Shown here: piece after piece, positions 40,989 through 55,392 of the stretch
How the letters are laid out: the number at the start of each line of letters is the position of its first letter
How positions within the stretch are numbered: position 1 is the first letter of the stretch
From: Apostichopus japonicus
Taxonomy: Eukaryota; Echinodermata; Holothuroidea; Aspidochirotida; Stichopodidae
NCBI RefSeq assembly: GCF_037975245.1
Contig: NC_092583.1
Location: forward strand, 3,934,764 to 3,998,763
DNA length: 64,000 nt
Direction of reading: 5' to 3'
Notes under the pieces: generated by a model
What the model was told of the DNA's origin: nothing
The model's database searches: none
Seen by the model: only the letters and a program-made list of their open reading frames with translations
Position numbers and translations under genes: made by a program

Positions 40989-43180
40989 GTAAGTGTGTGT
41001 TTGTGTGTAAGTGTGTAAGTGTGTGCCTCTAGGTTCCTTCCAAAATGATCGATATCATTCAATCTATTTGTTGTAAATAAATTTTATTGAGCAACAAGTT
41101 AGTGTTTCATTCGACTGAAAACAACTTTCTTTCTTTCTTATTTACCTTTCTTTCTCCTCCTAGGATCTTCATCATACATTGTTTATTTTAAAGTATCGGT
41201 ACTAGAAAGAATAGAGGGCCTTAAGACCCCCCTCCTATCTCAAAGATCTAAAGTTCAAGCGTGTCAAAATGATCTTATCTGCGTGGTTTTACAACAACAC
41301 GAGATGTCCTTTTCAACAGAAATCAGAAAAGAAGAAGAAGAAACTGCTCTAGAAAATGACGGCACAGAGGGACACAAAATGAAGAAGAAGAAGAAGGCTT
41401 CCTCTAAATTCTTTAGATTGCTCCAATTTTTACGCTTTTTCGCCTTCGATTAGCGCAGATTGACGTGAGGTAACAGAAGCGTTTACATTTTGGTTCATGA
41501 GCGAGTTATAGATTTATCGCTAAGCGCTGCTAGTTTTATTCTCTCCCTTGTAGAAAAATAATTACCTTCAACAGTGCATTCACGCGGACAGCAGAGAATG
41601 ACAGAGCGAAAAAGGAAAAAGGAAGTGATGTAACGGATATTGGATCAGAGCTCTCCACTCCCCCACCCTCCCCTCCACCCCCCCCCCCGTTGACTTTCTT
41701 CTCACTACAATAAATGACTTTGACTTTGCTTGGTTCTAACAAAGTCACCTAACCTTTCTGGGTCAACTTTAAGATAGCAATTTAACGTAGGGTTAAACAA
41801 ATGAACTTGTTTTTACGTTTAACTCGATTATTTGTTTAGTTAAAGAACAATCAAAACAATCAAGGAAACAAAAGAAAATGTCACATTTTCCGTGTCTAAT
41901 TCGTGGGTCAGGCTTATCTATTGACGAGATTGGACAATAAGATATACTTAAAAGTTGATGTCGTAACTATCAATAAAATCTGCTTTTCAAACGAATTACC
42001 TCCAAATTGCAACTTTTTTTTTTTGCTTGTCACGGTAGAACACCTAGTCCTCCGATCGATTCGAACACTTACTAAACATGTCAAGTGGAGATTTGATTTA
42101 ATCACTTGACACAATTACGGAGGCCTTTAAGGTTCTTATAAATCTTTCTTTTCGTTAGCCAGGAGCAGTGTTTCTTATTGTTTGTATAAGTTTACTTCAC
42201 AAGGGACTATTTTTTTTATGGGGAAGTAGTATGAAATCGGATGCTATCACTGACATGCGCTCTCATTCGTGGATCCACGGGGGCGGGAAGGGAGGGGGAC
42301 TGAGGGTATACGCCCCCTCAATTTTCTTTCAATCCCACACAAAACATTAAAAGTAGTTTTTTAGCACAACCGTGCTCTAGGACTTTATTTTAACGTCTTA
42401 TTTTTTTGTGGGGGAGAACCTCCGTCTACAAGGGAGTTCGATTCAAGGACCGCGATGAATTCAATCAAGTTTTTTAATGAAGATATCACAAATTAGGACA
42501 TGGCTCCTTTGAACCTCCTTTACACTTATGTTCGGTACGAAAAAATCTGTATTATTATCATTATTATTAATGCAAATGTCCATGATAAGTACACAAGCGA
42601 ATTTCTTTCAGAAAGAAAATTGCTGACACATTTGTCCTCCCCTCACGAATTTTTTATTAATCACTATAGTGTCACCCAATGTGACTATACCTTCATAAAG
42701 CATCTAATCACCAAAATTGTAATACAAATTGCTAGTCACGTAAATCCATGTATAGATGGTGCTAACATCGACGTCACATCCAAAAAATGCCCATTATATT
42801 AGTTTCAGTCGTTTTCATATCTCATTGCTGCCTCATTTTCTGAAGTTTTTTACAAGTGTCATCTTAATATGTTTTAAGTGTTTATATCTCTCTCTGTCTC
42901 TATCGCTCTCTTCCTTGCAAATAGCAAATATCATATAATATTATATATAAGGGAACTGAAGGAAATGTGTATTTGAAACGAATAAGAGAAAAAAAGACGC
43001 ACGTGTATACCGTAATGTGCATGAATCTAGGCTAATAGCAGACTTTACATATACTGACCGAGGCGGAATTGTGATTGTCTTTAACTGTTAATGGGTAAGT
43101 GCATGAGTAACAGCTTATTATGCCGTTTGGGCCTTATGATAGATAAAACAATGGTTATGCTAGATATTTTGTGAAAAGTA
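40989..43180. other. Non-coding stretch
   Basis: Contains a broken (GAA)n run at 41328-41395, a C-rich run at 41657-41687 and GGATCCACGGGGGCGGG at 42271, possibly a decayed element end. Open frames 41903-42109 and 42500-42802 have no recognised domain. Confidence 0.4.
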
Positions 43181-43185
43181 ATATA

Positions 43186-43240
<55 letters not shown>
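43181..43240. repeat. (TA)n-(TG)n microsatellite
   Basis: A TA tract passing directly into about eight TG units. Confidence 0.95.
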
Positions 43241-46200
43241 TACGTAATTATAGTACGGAAGCATAGCCAGTTGCTTTAAACATAACAAACATTTTTCTTA
43301 CCTAATTCAATTTCTTTCATTAGGTAAGTCATTAGCCGTATACACAACCTATTCATGTTTCTTTACTATAATATTTCCTGCACGAGCAGTCAAATAGTTA
43401 ATTATTTACTCAAATATCGAATCTAATTGGTAAATATCTTAGCAACGTATAGCGTTTGTAATGATTTACTAGGCTTTGTAAGAAAAAATCAAACTGTCCG
43501 CAACATCACTCATATCGTATAACAGTTTATAAGATAACATGTTTCGGTATGTATGACAGTAAGTTAACGTTTTAAGGATATATGGTTATGGCTAAATTGT
43601 GATAAATTAGTATTACGTCACGATCGATGTAATAACTCTAAAAAATGACATAAGTAACATCGATAAATCATTAATATCAAATGTCTGATGAATGCTCTTT
43701 TGTTTTAATAAGCTAACTCAAAGTCGTGTTTTGATAATGTGTTGTGTTGTTTGCAATCCACTTATCTCTCATATCACAGCAAAGCAAGACTTTTTGGTTA
43801 CACAAATCGATTCTAAACTTACTATGTGGAATGGAGAAACTATCATTAGCTTACTATCATTAATGCTTACTACAATCATCTCGTGGTACTGGCGTATACA
43901 AATATTCTTTCTAGAACTGTAACGTGGACAGGGTTTCTTGTTTTGTGATAATGAATATTACAAAAAAGCCTTTCGTTTACCGGTAGTTACGGAATGTCTT
44001 CTTGTCATTAGAAATGGTGCAGAGTTAACCGACAAAATGTCAAAACACGAACAAACAGGACATTCTTTCCCTCTCACTCGGCCCCTCCCCCTCACCCCTC
44101 CTACCTTCTACTTCCTTCCTCTCTATCTCGCGGCCTTGTCTCTCCTCATCTTCTCCTTCTCCGACCAACCTCGTCTACTTCCATCCTGTAACCTATCACT
44201 CCCATTCCAATTCTTCCATCGATTTTTTCCATCCAGATATTTATGTCTCTAGTGATAACACTAAGATGTAAATAAATACTTATTTCAGTTCGAATGGAAC
44301 AATAATCCTAGGTCACACGTTAGTTGCGAGGCTTCCATAAGACATTGCTTATGATAGTGGCAAAAGCAATAACAAATAATACCAACCTACTTTCAAAGTT
44401 TAGTCACATCTCTCGGATATTCTAGTTCGGCATGTTTTTATTCTAGTTTGTTCTAAAAAACAGTTCTAGATTCCAGAAAGAGTACGGGTACTATTCTAAT
44501 ATTTTAGTAAAGATTAAAATCAGCTCTCTTTTCCGTCCGTTGTCGCATGCAAGTTTTCTTGAAAACCAGGTGCATGGAAATGGGAACCTAAAACTGCATG
44601 TAAGTAACACTGACCTAATTTATTCTAAGCACTGACACCACATTTAAAGGAATAGTAATGTCTGAGGTTTGATAAGATACGGACCGATATATACATAAAA
44701 CTCATTGGGTCAGAACTCCCTCTTCATAAATTCATTTCTGCCCGTCCTTCTGCCTTCTTGTTTTTAAATATGACATATCCGAAACGAATCATAAGTGATA
44801 GGTTGCGTTATTTTTTAATAAATGACATTACATTTCATTTATGATATCCAATATCCCAGTTGTAGCGAATAAATTGTTAGTATTTTAAGCCTCGACAAAG
44901 GAACCGTAACCATCTTTGAAGCCGGGAGTTTGACCAATCAGATTCTTTCATTGTTGTACTATGTAAATTGAGATTATTTCTTTAACGCTCCGGACATGCG
45001 AAGCAGAAGTTTGTCATGTAAGCTTTACAACAACAACAAAATATATCAACTAATCGTTGCAATATCACCTTTGTTGACGAACGTGGTTCACGAAAACATT
45101 GAAAATATTGACATAAGGTTATATTATTCTCTTCCATTGTTTTGGAACTTTGCGTTGTAAACACAAATGTATACAATATTATGAAATTGTTTTCATCGTT
45201 AAAATTAAGACAATTATGTGTTACATTATAGAAATTGCACAGGTTTCTTATTGCAATGCATATTTTTATAACATGTTTTGTTTCATATGAAAAAAATGTA
45301 AATACGAAAACGATCCATACAAATAAAACGGAAGTAAAGATTGAGTTTCATGAAAGTAAATAATTACACAACATACATACACAGTTTTACAATAAACAAT
45401 TGCATTATCGTCGTATATGGAACACATTGGCGCAATCGACTGTTTTACTGGGGCGTTCGATACACCTTTCGCTCAATGGCATGTAGTCTTAAGAAAATTA
45501 AGTATAGACATGATGATTATTGTATTTCACAGATTGGCAGTTACTGAGTCAAAGCTAGTTTCCAGAAACGTACTTCTTGAAAAACGTAATATGATTGACG
45601 GGAAGCATACTGTTACAAAATGTGAATCATTGTAGGTGTCATCCGAAAAATTTAGTATCGAAACTTAGACATGAAAAAGATTGTTGGATTGTAAACGTGA
45701 TGGAAGCTTGTCCTCTACTTCCACTTCTCAAAAATTTTCTCCACTCACGTAGGATGTTAAAACAGTTTCCAAAAGCCTAAGGCATATCAAAAACATTTGA
45801 TGATGAAATTATTTAAATGTACTCACACTTTTTTATTATTATTATGAACACCTTGCTTTCCACACGCACGTCCCCACAAAAACTATGAACAACGGTGACG
45901 ACTTGACAAACCCTTTTGGCTAAGATCATTTTGTAGTATCTGTTCCCTTTTTCCCAAAGAAATCATTATACGCACTTGACGTAACACAATATATCATGAT
46001 AGCACGGTTACAGTCTAGATGTAAGGAGACTAAGGTAGAGAGTGGATCAGTCAATTTGTTTGGTTTTCGTACCCAGTGTGCTCTATCTTGGGAGGTGACT
46101 TTTCATAAAGACCATCATAGTACCCAATATTGGATTGTATAACAAATTTAGAGGAGAAGTTTGCAGAAGGTACTATCAGCAGGATCCCCCAATGCTGGCA

Positions 46201-48460
46201 TGTTATTTACGGTTATACCACCCTTGACACCATAGTATGATATTTTTATCGTAAAATTTTGAAGACATAAATATTTCTAGATGGTTAACTTTAAGTCAAT
46301 CGTTAGCCTGTAAATAACACCGGCTTATTTCTATCCCCGAGAGGAAGGAAATTGTTTCTTTTGAAACATATCCCCGTCAGTTTACTGTTATTCAGATGGC
46401 AATGTTTTGGATAGTTCCAAGCACTTTAATTGATAAATGGTCACCTTTGTTTGTACGTTAACTTCTCCCGTTCTATGCTCTGCCTTCAGAGTAGTTGTAG
46501 TTTATAGCCCTAAGATTTATGCCGTGTGACCTACAATCTTATCTTATCTGCAAGGCAAATCGATTCGGCAAAGTTGTTTGCGCAGATCAGATTTCGGAAA
46601 ACGCTTTCAAGTTCGGTAAAATGTGTAATTCTTTATACACGTGAGAGAAATATTTATTAAACAACCCAGCATCCTCCAATTACAGTAAAAGGGGGAAGAA
46701 CAAAGTTCCAAACGCAAATCTTTTATAGCGGAATGGAATTAACATTGACGATCTGGCAACTTTTTCGGCTGTGCTGGAGACGAGTGACTTCTATTTGCAA
46801 ATATGATCTTTTAAATGTTCACTAAATCTTGTCATTTGGTAAAAGGCTTTCTTATTGTGGAAAAATAATAATTATCTACATCATTAAAAAGCTAAAACTC
46901 TAGTCCAGAAGTCTTATTCACAAGTGTTTACTATGTTGCAAAAGTTACTGTAAGACTTTCATTGACTGGTCTATTGGACGTTAAAGACAAATAGGTGTAG
47001 GTTCAATATTACAGTGATATGTGTATGGTAGGCTAGCACTACATCAGATAGACGATCTAATATCGTAATTTTATTTCATAATTCATACCCATGGCTTTCA
47101 TTTCTACATACTATTTTATGTCTACAATGAAGAATCTGTATCAACTTTTATCAAAAGTAGGCCTTATCATGGATTTTGTGTCTTCTTCCTCGTAATAGAA
47201 ATCTAATCATATAGGCACCATGAGCTCAAATGAGCCGTGTCTTAGCGTGTTTTGTAGAGGGTATATGGAGGGAAGGAGGTTCGCCATCTTACGTTGAGAG
47301 AAATATTATGTATTTGAAATTATGGGCAAAGCGGAGAGGATTCTGACACAGAATATACGAAATGATAATCAAAAGAATAAGGAAACATTTTTGATCATTC
47401 AAATAGACCTGTATAAATGTGCGCACCCATCTTCCACATAAGGACCACATTTGGATCAAGGTATTGCTTTGCTATATGGTGTCGTAATCGAATACACTTG
47501 CTTGGGTTCAGCGTACAGCTGATATATAACTAACGAAAGGTCAGTTCTAAACTTTCAAAAAGAGAAAGAAAGAAATCCAGACGTGTTTCAACGAATCAGG
47601 GTTCTAAGAAATGCTACGCTGCGCTATATTAAATCTTGATTAATGTAATGGGGAAAGATTTTGTGATTATTTTTTACTTCCTAATGCTCTTAATTTCTTT
47701 ATTGCAATGCCTGTTAAACCAAAATATGCCCTTAAGTCACCTTTACGCCTACAAAATATCCGTGTGAGGTAGCGTAATTGGAACACACGGTCCAGGTGTA
47801 TTAAAATGTTCCTGTCTTAATTGTAAGGCATTTCAGACATTTGTGTTTTATTCCCTTCATCTCTTCTTTCCCCTCTTAGGGAATGAAATTTCGGCGTCAT
47901 GGAATAAAAAATGTCATTGACTGCAACCAAACAGACAAGAGGATTGCAATTTTCCGCTTCATTGAGCATTCTTCCTGCCTCTTTTTAATCAATTGAAAAG
48001 GTGGGCCAAAATAAATTTCTGGCCGTTTCTGATTACGAGGCAACTGATACATTATCTGCTTTGCGTTGCAAAGATGATTGTTTTCCAGTCTATCGAACAA
48101 CCTTTTCTTTGATTAATTCAATCTTTTGGGGATGATCAACTTTTAAATGAAAGTCAATTTGTGCATACTATTTAAATACGTAGACTTGTGAATACATCTA
48201 TACGTATTTAATTTAAAAAAATAAACACATACCTTCACACGCTGTGAAGCTTTCACTCTTTGATACAAAAATAATCATATTTAAAAAATATTGAAAGAAT
48301 TTATTGAAGTCTACGTTAACTGACAACTTGCAATGTGACTATATAGCTAAATGGCTGGGATGATACATATCGTATGTTCGTATCGAAAACATTATACGTT
48401 GCAGTTGCCCTGTTATAGTGTACGCCACGTTGTTTACACTAACGATAAAACCTTTCTTAC
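43241..48460. other. Long non-coding stretch
   Basis: No supported exon in about 5.2 kb. A pyrimidine-rich stretch at 44060-44230 keeps one plus frame open by composition. A minus-strand AAGATGGCGAAC word (YY1-like) lies at 47279-47290. Overlapping short frames near 45341-45780 have no domain or splice support. Confidence 0.4.
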
Positions 48461-48468
48461 CTTTACAC

Positions 48469-48797
48469 CAGGGGTTCCCTAACTGGGGTGCATGAACCCC
48501 AGGGGGTGCGTGAGTCCATCCCAGTGGTTTCGTGAGACGTTTCTGAAAGTCAAAACTAGAGTACTTTTTGTTGAACTAAAATCTGATATATCATATAATT
48601 TAGTAATGTACAAAAGTCGTACCTATCGAAAAACTCTACAATATTACACTATGAACTTGTTCTTTTACGAAGCACTGTTATATGTATTATAGTATAATAA
48701 TGACTCAGATCGTGTCTCGAAAAGTAATTAGGGGTTCGTGGACAACTCTGATATCCACAGGGGGTTTGTTCGTGGGGATGAAGTTAGGTAAACCCTG
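48469..48797 (+). mobile_element. hAT-type MITE, copy 2 (329 bp)
   Basis: Begins CAGGGGTTCCCTAACTGG and ends AAGTTAGGTAAACCCTG, with a perfect 8-bp target duplication CTTTACAC at 48461-48468 and 48798-48805. It shares long internal blocks with copies 1 and 3 (for example GTGAGTCCATCCCAG, CTGAAAGTCAAAACTAGAGT, AATAATGACTCAGATCGTGT) but lacks about 50 bp in the middle that the others have. Open frames inside (48492-48692, 48682-48897) are not genes. Confidence 0.93.
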
Positions 48798-48805
48798 CTT
48801 TACAC

Positions 48806-50892
48806 CACATGAGAACAAATTTTCTTTCTATACAGTCGGTGTATCATCATGTATTGTTACAATCTGTTGTCGGAACCATACTCGTCTGAAAATGTAATCT
48901 GTTAAGATGCTTTAGTCTTTCAACTTCTCACAATGGGAAACATGTATAATGAAAACATCATTTAACATTAAATTAGTGTGAGACAAACTTTTTTATATTG
49001 ACGTAAACGGTAAATTACTTCCGATAACAATTAAAGTTCTATAACTGCGTAAACATTTGAGGTAGTTGTAGGGGAAATCCAATTATGTGTAAGTGTTACA
49101 TTACCTCGGTGAAAATTAATTGTAACTTATATAAAGTAATACGCAGCGTTTTACTAGAAATGGCGTGTTTTATGACAACTTGCATTGACAACTTTTAGCT
49201 GTTATCAAGAGGAATTGTTATGGTCCAGCAATGATAGCAAGCTAACGGTTCGAGCTTAGAGACTATTTTATACTCCCATGAGAGCGCGCTTAATTCTAAC
49301 AAGTGTGTTGAACGAAACGATTCGTCTTGAGGTGCTATACAGGTCTAAAATTCGGTGTTTAGGGTTACGTATAAAGGGTCTTATACACTGTACACTGATA
49401 TTCTACACAGACATTTACTTTCATGTGACGAATGTGACGTTCATGTGACGTACTTTCGTGACGAATAAACAGTAATTCTTAGTCACGGTATTGCACTGTA
49501 TACGACGTACATGTATAGGTCTTATCGCATAGCTTGCCTATCGTGATGTGGATGCTAGCATATTATATATTTTCACTTCATGGAATTACACGAATGTACT
49601 GTGGTTCCTAGAAACTAAATGTGATTCATGCGGACTGAACATCCACAAATATATACCGAGTTTGTGAGAATTATCAGTGAGAGAAATCATGGCTAATACG
49701 TTTTGAAGATATTACAAATGCATAATAGGCCATACAACTGTGGGTGTAGAGATCACGGTGTTCTGCTAATACAGGCTTTTCAATGTAAATTTCCATACAG
49801 TATGTTGTATATTATATGCAACAGTTGCCCTGACATAGTACTACACGCATTCTACAATTTTTACTATTTTTAGTATGCACCGTTGTAGAGTGTGACATCA
49901 TTGGACGATTGGACGAAATCATCTATGACCTTTGAACGAACACAAACACAGTTAACCTAGTTTTATTCTAACGGTCTCTACAGACGGTATATTATTTGTA
50001 CGCTACTTCAACTATGGTCATCTCGAGTTATCACCGTACTCTCTCACTGTGTGTCCCTAAAATAGCCTGTACTCATCTCAGAACCACTGTGAAGTATTAT
50101 TATCATGCCGGTCATACTCAATTAATTTAATATTAATGCCTGGTACTCTGACCATATAGAAGAAATTGGGTTATCTTAACTGCGTCCGGTCATTCTAATT
50201 TCTCTCTTTTTTTAAATTGGTTCCGTACGGAGTCTATTTAATTACACTTCCGAGTGCAATCTACTCTAACCCGACGGATTCCTTAAATAAACATCCAGAA
50301 CTCTACTACCATATAGATCTACTACCATGAAACCGTTTCATCCGGTTATGAAGGAAAAGAAGAAGAAAAAACAAAATGGTCATGACGGCTTTCCTAAGTT
50401 AATCGCTTAAAAATCCAAATTTTTGGTGGCTCTCTCTTACTCCAACTGATAGTCGACGATATCTCGCTGAAAGGGGAAAGCGACTTTAGTTAACGTTAAG
50501 AGCTGGACCTGTGTTTTTGTAAGATGTGATTGCGATCACCAAACTGTGTATTGTTTTCTTGCTATTTCATTTAATCATACCGATTGATTAAAGCAAAGTC
50601 ACACAATGTGATTTGGTTTTGATTTATTGTGCCTTCTTATCTGATGTAAAGATTTCTATCCAAAATTCTAATTTGTGTCTCGATGCCTATTTGTCTGATC
50701 CGAGTTCAACTTTGCTTGTTTACATCAAGAAAATTTAAATATAGCGTAAAGTAGTATATTTTATACAAAATTTAAGAGCACACAATCAACAACACTTATC
50801 AAAACCATGTTGAACGTGTAATAACTTCTGTAATTTATACTCTATGGAAATCATGTATCAAAATTGCTTTTACACTACAAAATTGCGAATTT
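48806..50892. other. Non-coding stretch
   Basis: About 2 kb with no open frame of note on either strand. A TGTGACGTTCATGTGACGTA phrase near 49433-49452 is a small irregular repeat. Nothing else recognised. Confidence 0.4.
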
Positions 50893-51040
50893 CAAAATGG
50901 CGGACGATTGCATTATTTCTTAATTATGACTTTGAAGTACGTCATTTTTGGTGAAATGATCACCTGTGGACGTTGAGAACCTGTATGTACATCTAATATT
51001 CTTATAGGATTTAGTTAACGCCTTCCCACAATGCATCGTA
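50893..51040 (+). promoter_or_regulatory. Candidate promoter: YY1-like plus ZNF143/Staf-like sites
   Basis: CAAAATGGCGGAC at 50893-50905 fits the YY1 consensus, and TTCCCACAATGCATCGTA at 51023-51040 fits the Staf/ZNF143 consensus (YWCCCRNMATSC...) at nearly every position. A CRE half site TACGTCATTTT lies between them at 50939. These motifs typically sit within 100-200 bp of animal transcription starts. No first exon could be confirmed; the only downstream plus-strand exon candidate is at 55093. Confidence 0.35.
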
Positions 51041-54000
51041 TTTTTGGACTATGGTTCAACGAGGAACATTCATATGGAATCTTTTTTTTTTACTTCAGCG
51101 CGCAGCTAGCCCGTTGGGAAAACGTCAAGACACGTTTTGAGTATGAAACGACATGCCTGATATGAGGATAGTTGCACTTTGGCATTTTCCTTGTATACGA
51201 TTGCGAATTCTACGACTACAGTCCCTCAGACTAACACAGTGTTGCTTTTAGTTTGATAAAAAAAAAATTAAAAAAATAAAAACATGCATGGTCACTCTCA
51301 TCGTTGTAAAGTAGACCTATAGGCTATATAGGAGGTAGAAACACTTTAAAATTTCATGCTCGAAGGTAAGTTTTTGTTTGTCTCTTAGTCAAATGAACCG
51401 AACACATTAATGTCGATGTTTTCATGATACGACAACAGGAAACCCTTTCCTTCTCTCTCTTTCTCTTTCTTTCCTATATTTTGGTTGTTATTCTTTGAGA
51501 TTTAAGACTTATATTACAAATGTAGCAAGATTTGTTTACGATCTTTGATAGTCGCATCAGAATGTTGTATTTTATTGAGCAGTAGTAGATGTCGAATGAA
51601 AATGAAGAAGTGATTTGTAATACAAATGGCGTACTAAATGCCTTGTTTTTTATTGCTTTAATTCTTGTTGACGTGGAAAGTCTTAGTGATTACATTTTGA
51701 AGGAGTTACACTTTCACAGTTGGGTTAGTGTTTCATGAATCAAATGACACATGAACCTCAATTGCTGTATCAATATATACAGCAATACTGATGTTATTGC
51801 AACAAGATAACTGACCTTGGTCATAAACTGCCAAAGGCGTTGTAAATTTAGTTTTTTCTGATACGTGTATGGGCCTCTTGACCGACATTAATGTCCTCTT
51901 AGTCTAAAAACGAGCCACTTTAACGATATCACGTTGATGTATAGAAATACTAGTTTAGTGTAACGATCATGGCATGGAGCTCTTGAACAGTAATAGTAAA
52001 CACATCAAAGTTTCGTAAACCTTTTCCATGTGATGTCGATAAAGATTTAAGATGCTTGTCAATACTCCCAAAAACTCCCAAAACAAGGTATAATTCACAT
52101 GTACATTAGGTGAAATGTCATTTCAATTATGCAGCATTAGTCGAAATAAAATTTTAAAAATAAACAAATTTAGTTTTCTAAGGTTGCTGATGTTATGGGA
52201 TTCATGTTAAATGACACTGAATTATGTCTTTGGCAGTCGAAATGTTGATAATTACTAAACTTTCATTACTTTTCACTAGGTCAAAATATATAGGAGGGTG
52301 TCTTTCAGGACAAAACAGATTAAACATTAATGAATAACAAGGCACAATAACAAAGCGTATATGTTAACATTAAAGAACTGATCCATTCTTTTTTATAGAA
52401 AATGTTAGTTTTGTTAGACTATCAAAAGCAGCTTTATGTGTGGAATACTCGTCAAGCGGATAAAAATGTTTTGTTTCTTACAAACCGTGCAATGTTCTAA
52501 CATAAATTTCCTGTTTATGTCACATAGCTCTATGAGCATAACAATCGCTCACAATTATATTGATGGTGTTTAACATTCAGGAAAGTTATGTGTATATAAA
52601 TACACAACTGTAATGCTGGTTTTCTTATAAAGGCAAGCAATACATCAAGTATGGTGTTTCTTTGAGAGTAATGTCAATCTGTATGGATTCATCTACTTGA
52701 GATGTACATACGAACTTACGTTTTTATATTAAAGGTTTCCCGGTCTACTGCGTCGGACAACCGTTTCTAAGTCACTTTTCGAGATGGATTTTAATTTTAA
52801 TTAGATGAGAAGTCTTCTGTATAACATGTTGTCATGCTCTATTCGATTGTATGAATACATGCTCCGGAAGTGCTTATGGATAACAGGCAAACAGGTGCCA
52901 AGTTTGGTTGATAGGTGTGGCAAAGGGATTTGCTCCGGGTGGCAGGAGGGTAATAATAGATGGCAAGTACGTGGGATGTAAGGAGAGATTTACTGACTAT
53001 AACCCTGACAATATTTTGCACCTTGAACGTCAACATATTATCACTCCCCGTCCCCCCCCCCCCCTCCACCTCTTCTCCCCGTCTGGGCATTCCTACAAAA
53101 GACCTTTATTCTCAAGGATCCTACCTTTTCTTTTTAACAATTCCGCTGTTCATATGTTCCTGTATGTAAGTATTCTTGTCACTTTTAATTTATACAGCGC
53201 GCCATTAAATTAGTTACAATTAATTGATTCCTGTGTACAAGAGTTTATTACTCTTTACGGTAACATTATGTGTTAAAATACATATACAGTGACATTCAAA
53301 CTAATGTTACTTAAAGAAAGAATTGCAATGTAACATTAAAGGAATATACCGGTGGCGGAAATTGCTTTGATGTAAATGTTCCACTTGATGAAAAAAAATT
53401 ATCATACAGATATCACTATTTATTATAAGACATGTATTTTAACAATATTTCCTGAATGTATTTAGTAACAGGAGATTATAAAATGACATGTCAATATATT
53501 TACTTAAAATGCCAAAACTGCAATAGAAAGGTACTGATAAATTCGAGAGAAACTTGACAAAGGTTTCTCAATGACAAAACAAATAAAAAACATATATCCT
53601 TTAAATTTGTGGGACACATTTTGGGGGTTTAATAATTTAAACGAAACATAGGTCACATAATAATAGGAGCAGCAATAGGCAATTGTAAATGCATAGATCT
53701 GTTGATGAGTTACAGCGCTCTCTAATTACGTGTAAATATTACACGGACTTGATTGAAGAATTCAACTCAGAAGGCACCTTTAAGTACTACATTTCTGCCC
53801 ATGATATATCTACACAACGAAGTACAATGACGCAAACTGTAAAATTATGGTATAAGTCAGTTGTATTATATAGTTTAATAGCATAGATGTTAACTATATA
53901 CATGATCATAATGAAAAATTTAAAAACATATGTATGACCTTTCGATAATATATCAGCAGGTAAAATACTTTAGACAACAGATGTGCCTAATTTGGTTATT

Positions 54001-55092
54001 TATGGTTCGAAGCAATCCTAGTTCTTAAAGGGCTATGTATCTGCTAATTGCACGGTTTAGATGGGGAAGTACAAGTCAATGTTTTCGGTATTCGTATTAC
54101 CGTTAGACTCGTCAGTGTGTTATTAATCACCGAAATGGTAAAAGAACAATATAGTAGGAAAGTAAACAGATCGATGTAAATGGAGGTATACGTTACAAGT
54201 TTGTAAATATAGGCGTATACAGAGGAGAGGTGATTATTGTGCCTAGACGTGACAACCGAATTTTGCTTGAAAATACAGATCAAATATCTGCTGAATGTAT
54301 TGCACAATGAAGACACAGCTGTTCGACCTTTTATCGTCGGCTTTTGGAAGACCGAGGGAGAAGGGTTGTTGTGGCCTACATGCGACAAATGTTTCCTGTA
54401 ACCCTTTTTATATTGAACGCACAATGATTTTGAACTACACAATAACATTACCATGAAACAGAGCAGACATATTTTACTGTCTTGATTTTTCTTATGAAGT
54501 TCTTTGAAATGTAAATCATATTATAAATAGGTTTGTAAAAGTTTAGAAAACTGTACAAAATTGTAGCTGATTTCGTTCCTTTATACGACTTTAAGATCTT
54601 ATGATTAACAATGTAATTAAAATTGGAGTATCGTTTCATATAGTTATGATCGCATGTTAATATAACTTTAGCTCCATTTTCAAAAGAATTACTAGGGAAA
54701 CAGTCTAATGTTCCATATATGAACTCTATGAAGTAACATAGTGGCCCACTTACCCCACCCCCACCGAACAAAAAGGACCGCTGAGTAACGTAACCATAGT
54801 GGCAACAACAAATCCAGTCTTGTGATTTGTATGCATATTAGGTTAGGCTTGTATGTACATATGGTATTAAAGTGTGGTAGGCTTGGATTCTGTGTGTTGA
54901 GTTTGTATTGAAGTACAAGTAAAAGAATTTCTGAAAGGGTTTTACATCTCTTTTGTGATAACAGCAAGAAGGTATCAACAATGCCATATTTCGTACACAC
55001 GTTTATACATGTTACGTGTTAGTTCTCGTTGCAAGCAAGACTAGCATCATGTAGAAATGTAATTTTTATTTCTTTTTTCTTCTTTCTTATAG
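51041..55092. other. Non-coding stretch (possible intron)
   Basis: A T-rich/CAG acceptor-like site at 51082-51100 is followed by a 22-codon frame (AQLARWENVKTRF...) that ends in a stop; not called. The frame at 52908-53213 begins MIGVAKGFAPGGRR but then runs through a C-rich run, and is not supported. No other feature. Confidence 0.35.
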
Positions 55093-55273
55093 GCCAAAGA
55101 TGGGTAAAGCAATTGGTTTAGTATTTGATCCGATTTTCGAATTAGCCAAGGCTGCACTTGAGAATCCACTGCTTAAAGCAAGGGAAGTCAGAATAATACG
55201 TGCAAGGTCTAGGTATAGATTCCTCGCTTCAAGAGTGCGTGGAGATTGTATCTCGCTGTCGAAAATAATTTAG
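55093..55273 (+). CDS. Candidate terminal coding exon of an unidentified gene
   Basis: A 30-base pyrimidine-rich tract ends in CTTATAG at 55086-55092, a strong splice acceptor. Of the three frames after it, two close within 10 codons. The third stays open for 59 codons to a TAG at 55271-55273. It contains an ATG at 55100, from which the product would be 57 residues starting MGKAIGLVFDPIFELAKAAL. The N-terminal half could form an amphipathic helix; the rest is Arg-rich (RIIRARSRYRFLASRVR). An AATAAA follows 120 bases past the stop. I recognise no family. The frame could begin upstream by splicing (phase needing two bases from the previous exon) or at the internal ATG. CTAG-GTATAG near 55211 could be a donor, which would make this an internal exon. 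The splice and poly(A) signals are seen; gene identity is unknown. Confidence 0.45.
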
Positions 55274-55392
55274 AGCGTCCTCAACTATCGTCGAAAGGTT
55301 TATATAACATCGTTTCAGGAAACTTTAGTAACGTAAACGAGCCTGTTGAACTTTACGTATAGCCTGTAGGTATACGAGTTCCCCTCCCTGTC

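Noticed and set aside
51082-51172. T-rich/CAG acceptor-like site followed by AQLARWENVKTRFEYETTCLI
   Set aside because: Only 22 codons, no donor, no recognised family; the acceptor is plausible but not enough.
52908-53213. Plus-strand frame beginning MIGVAKGFAPGGRR
   Set aside because: It continues through a C-rich run that would code a Pro stretch, has a competing frame, and lacks an acceptor or donor of quality.
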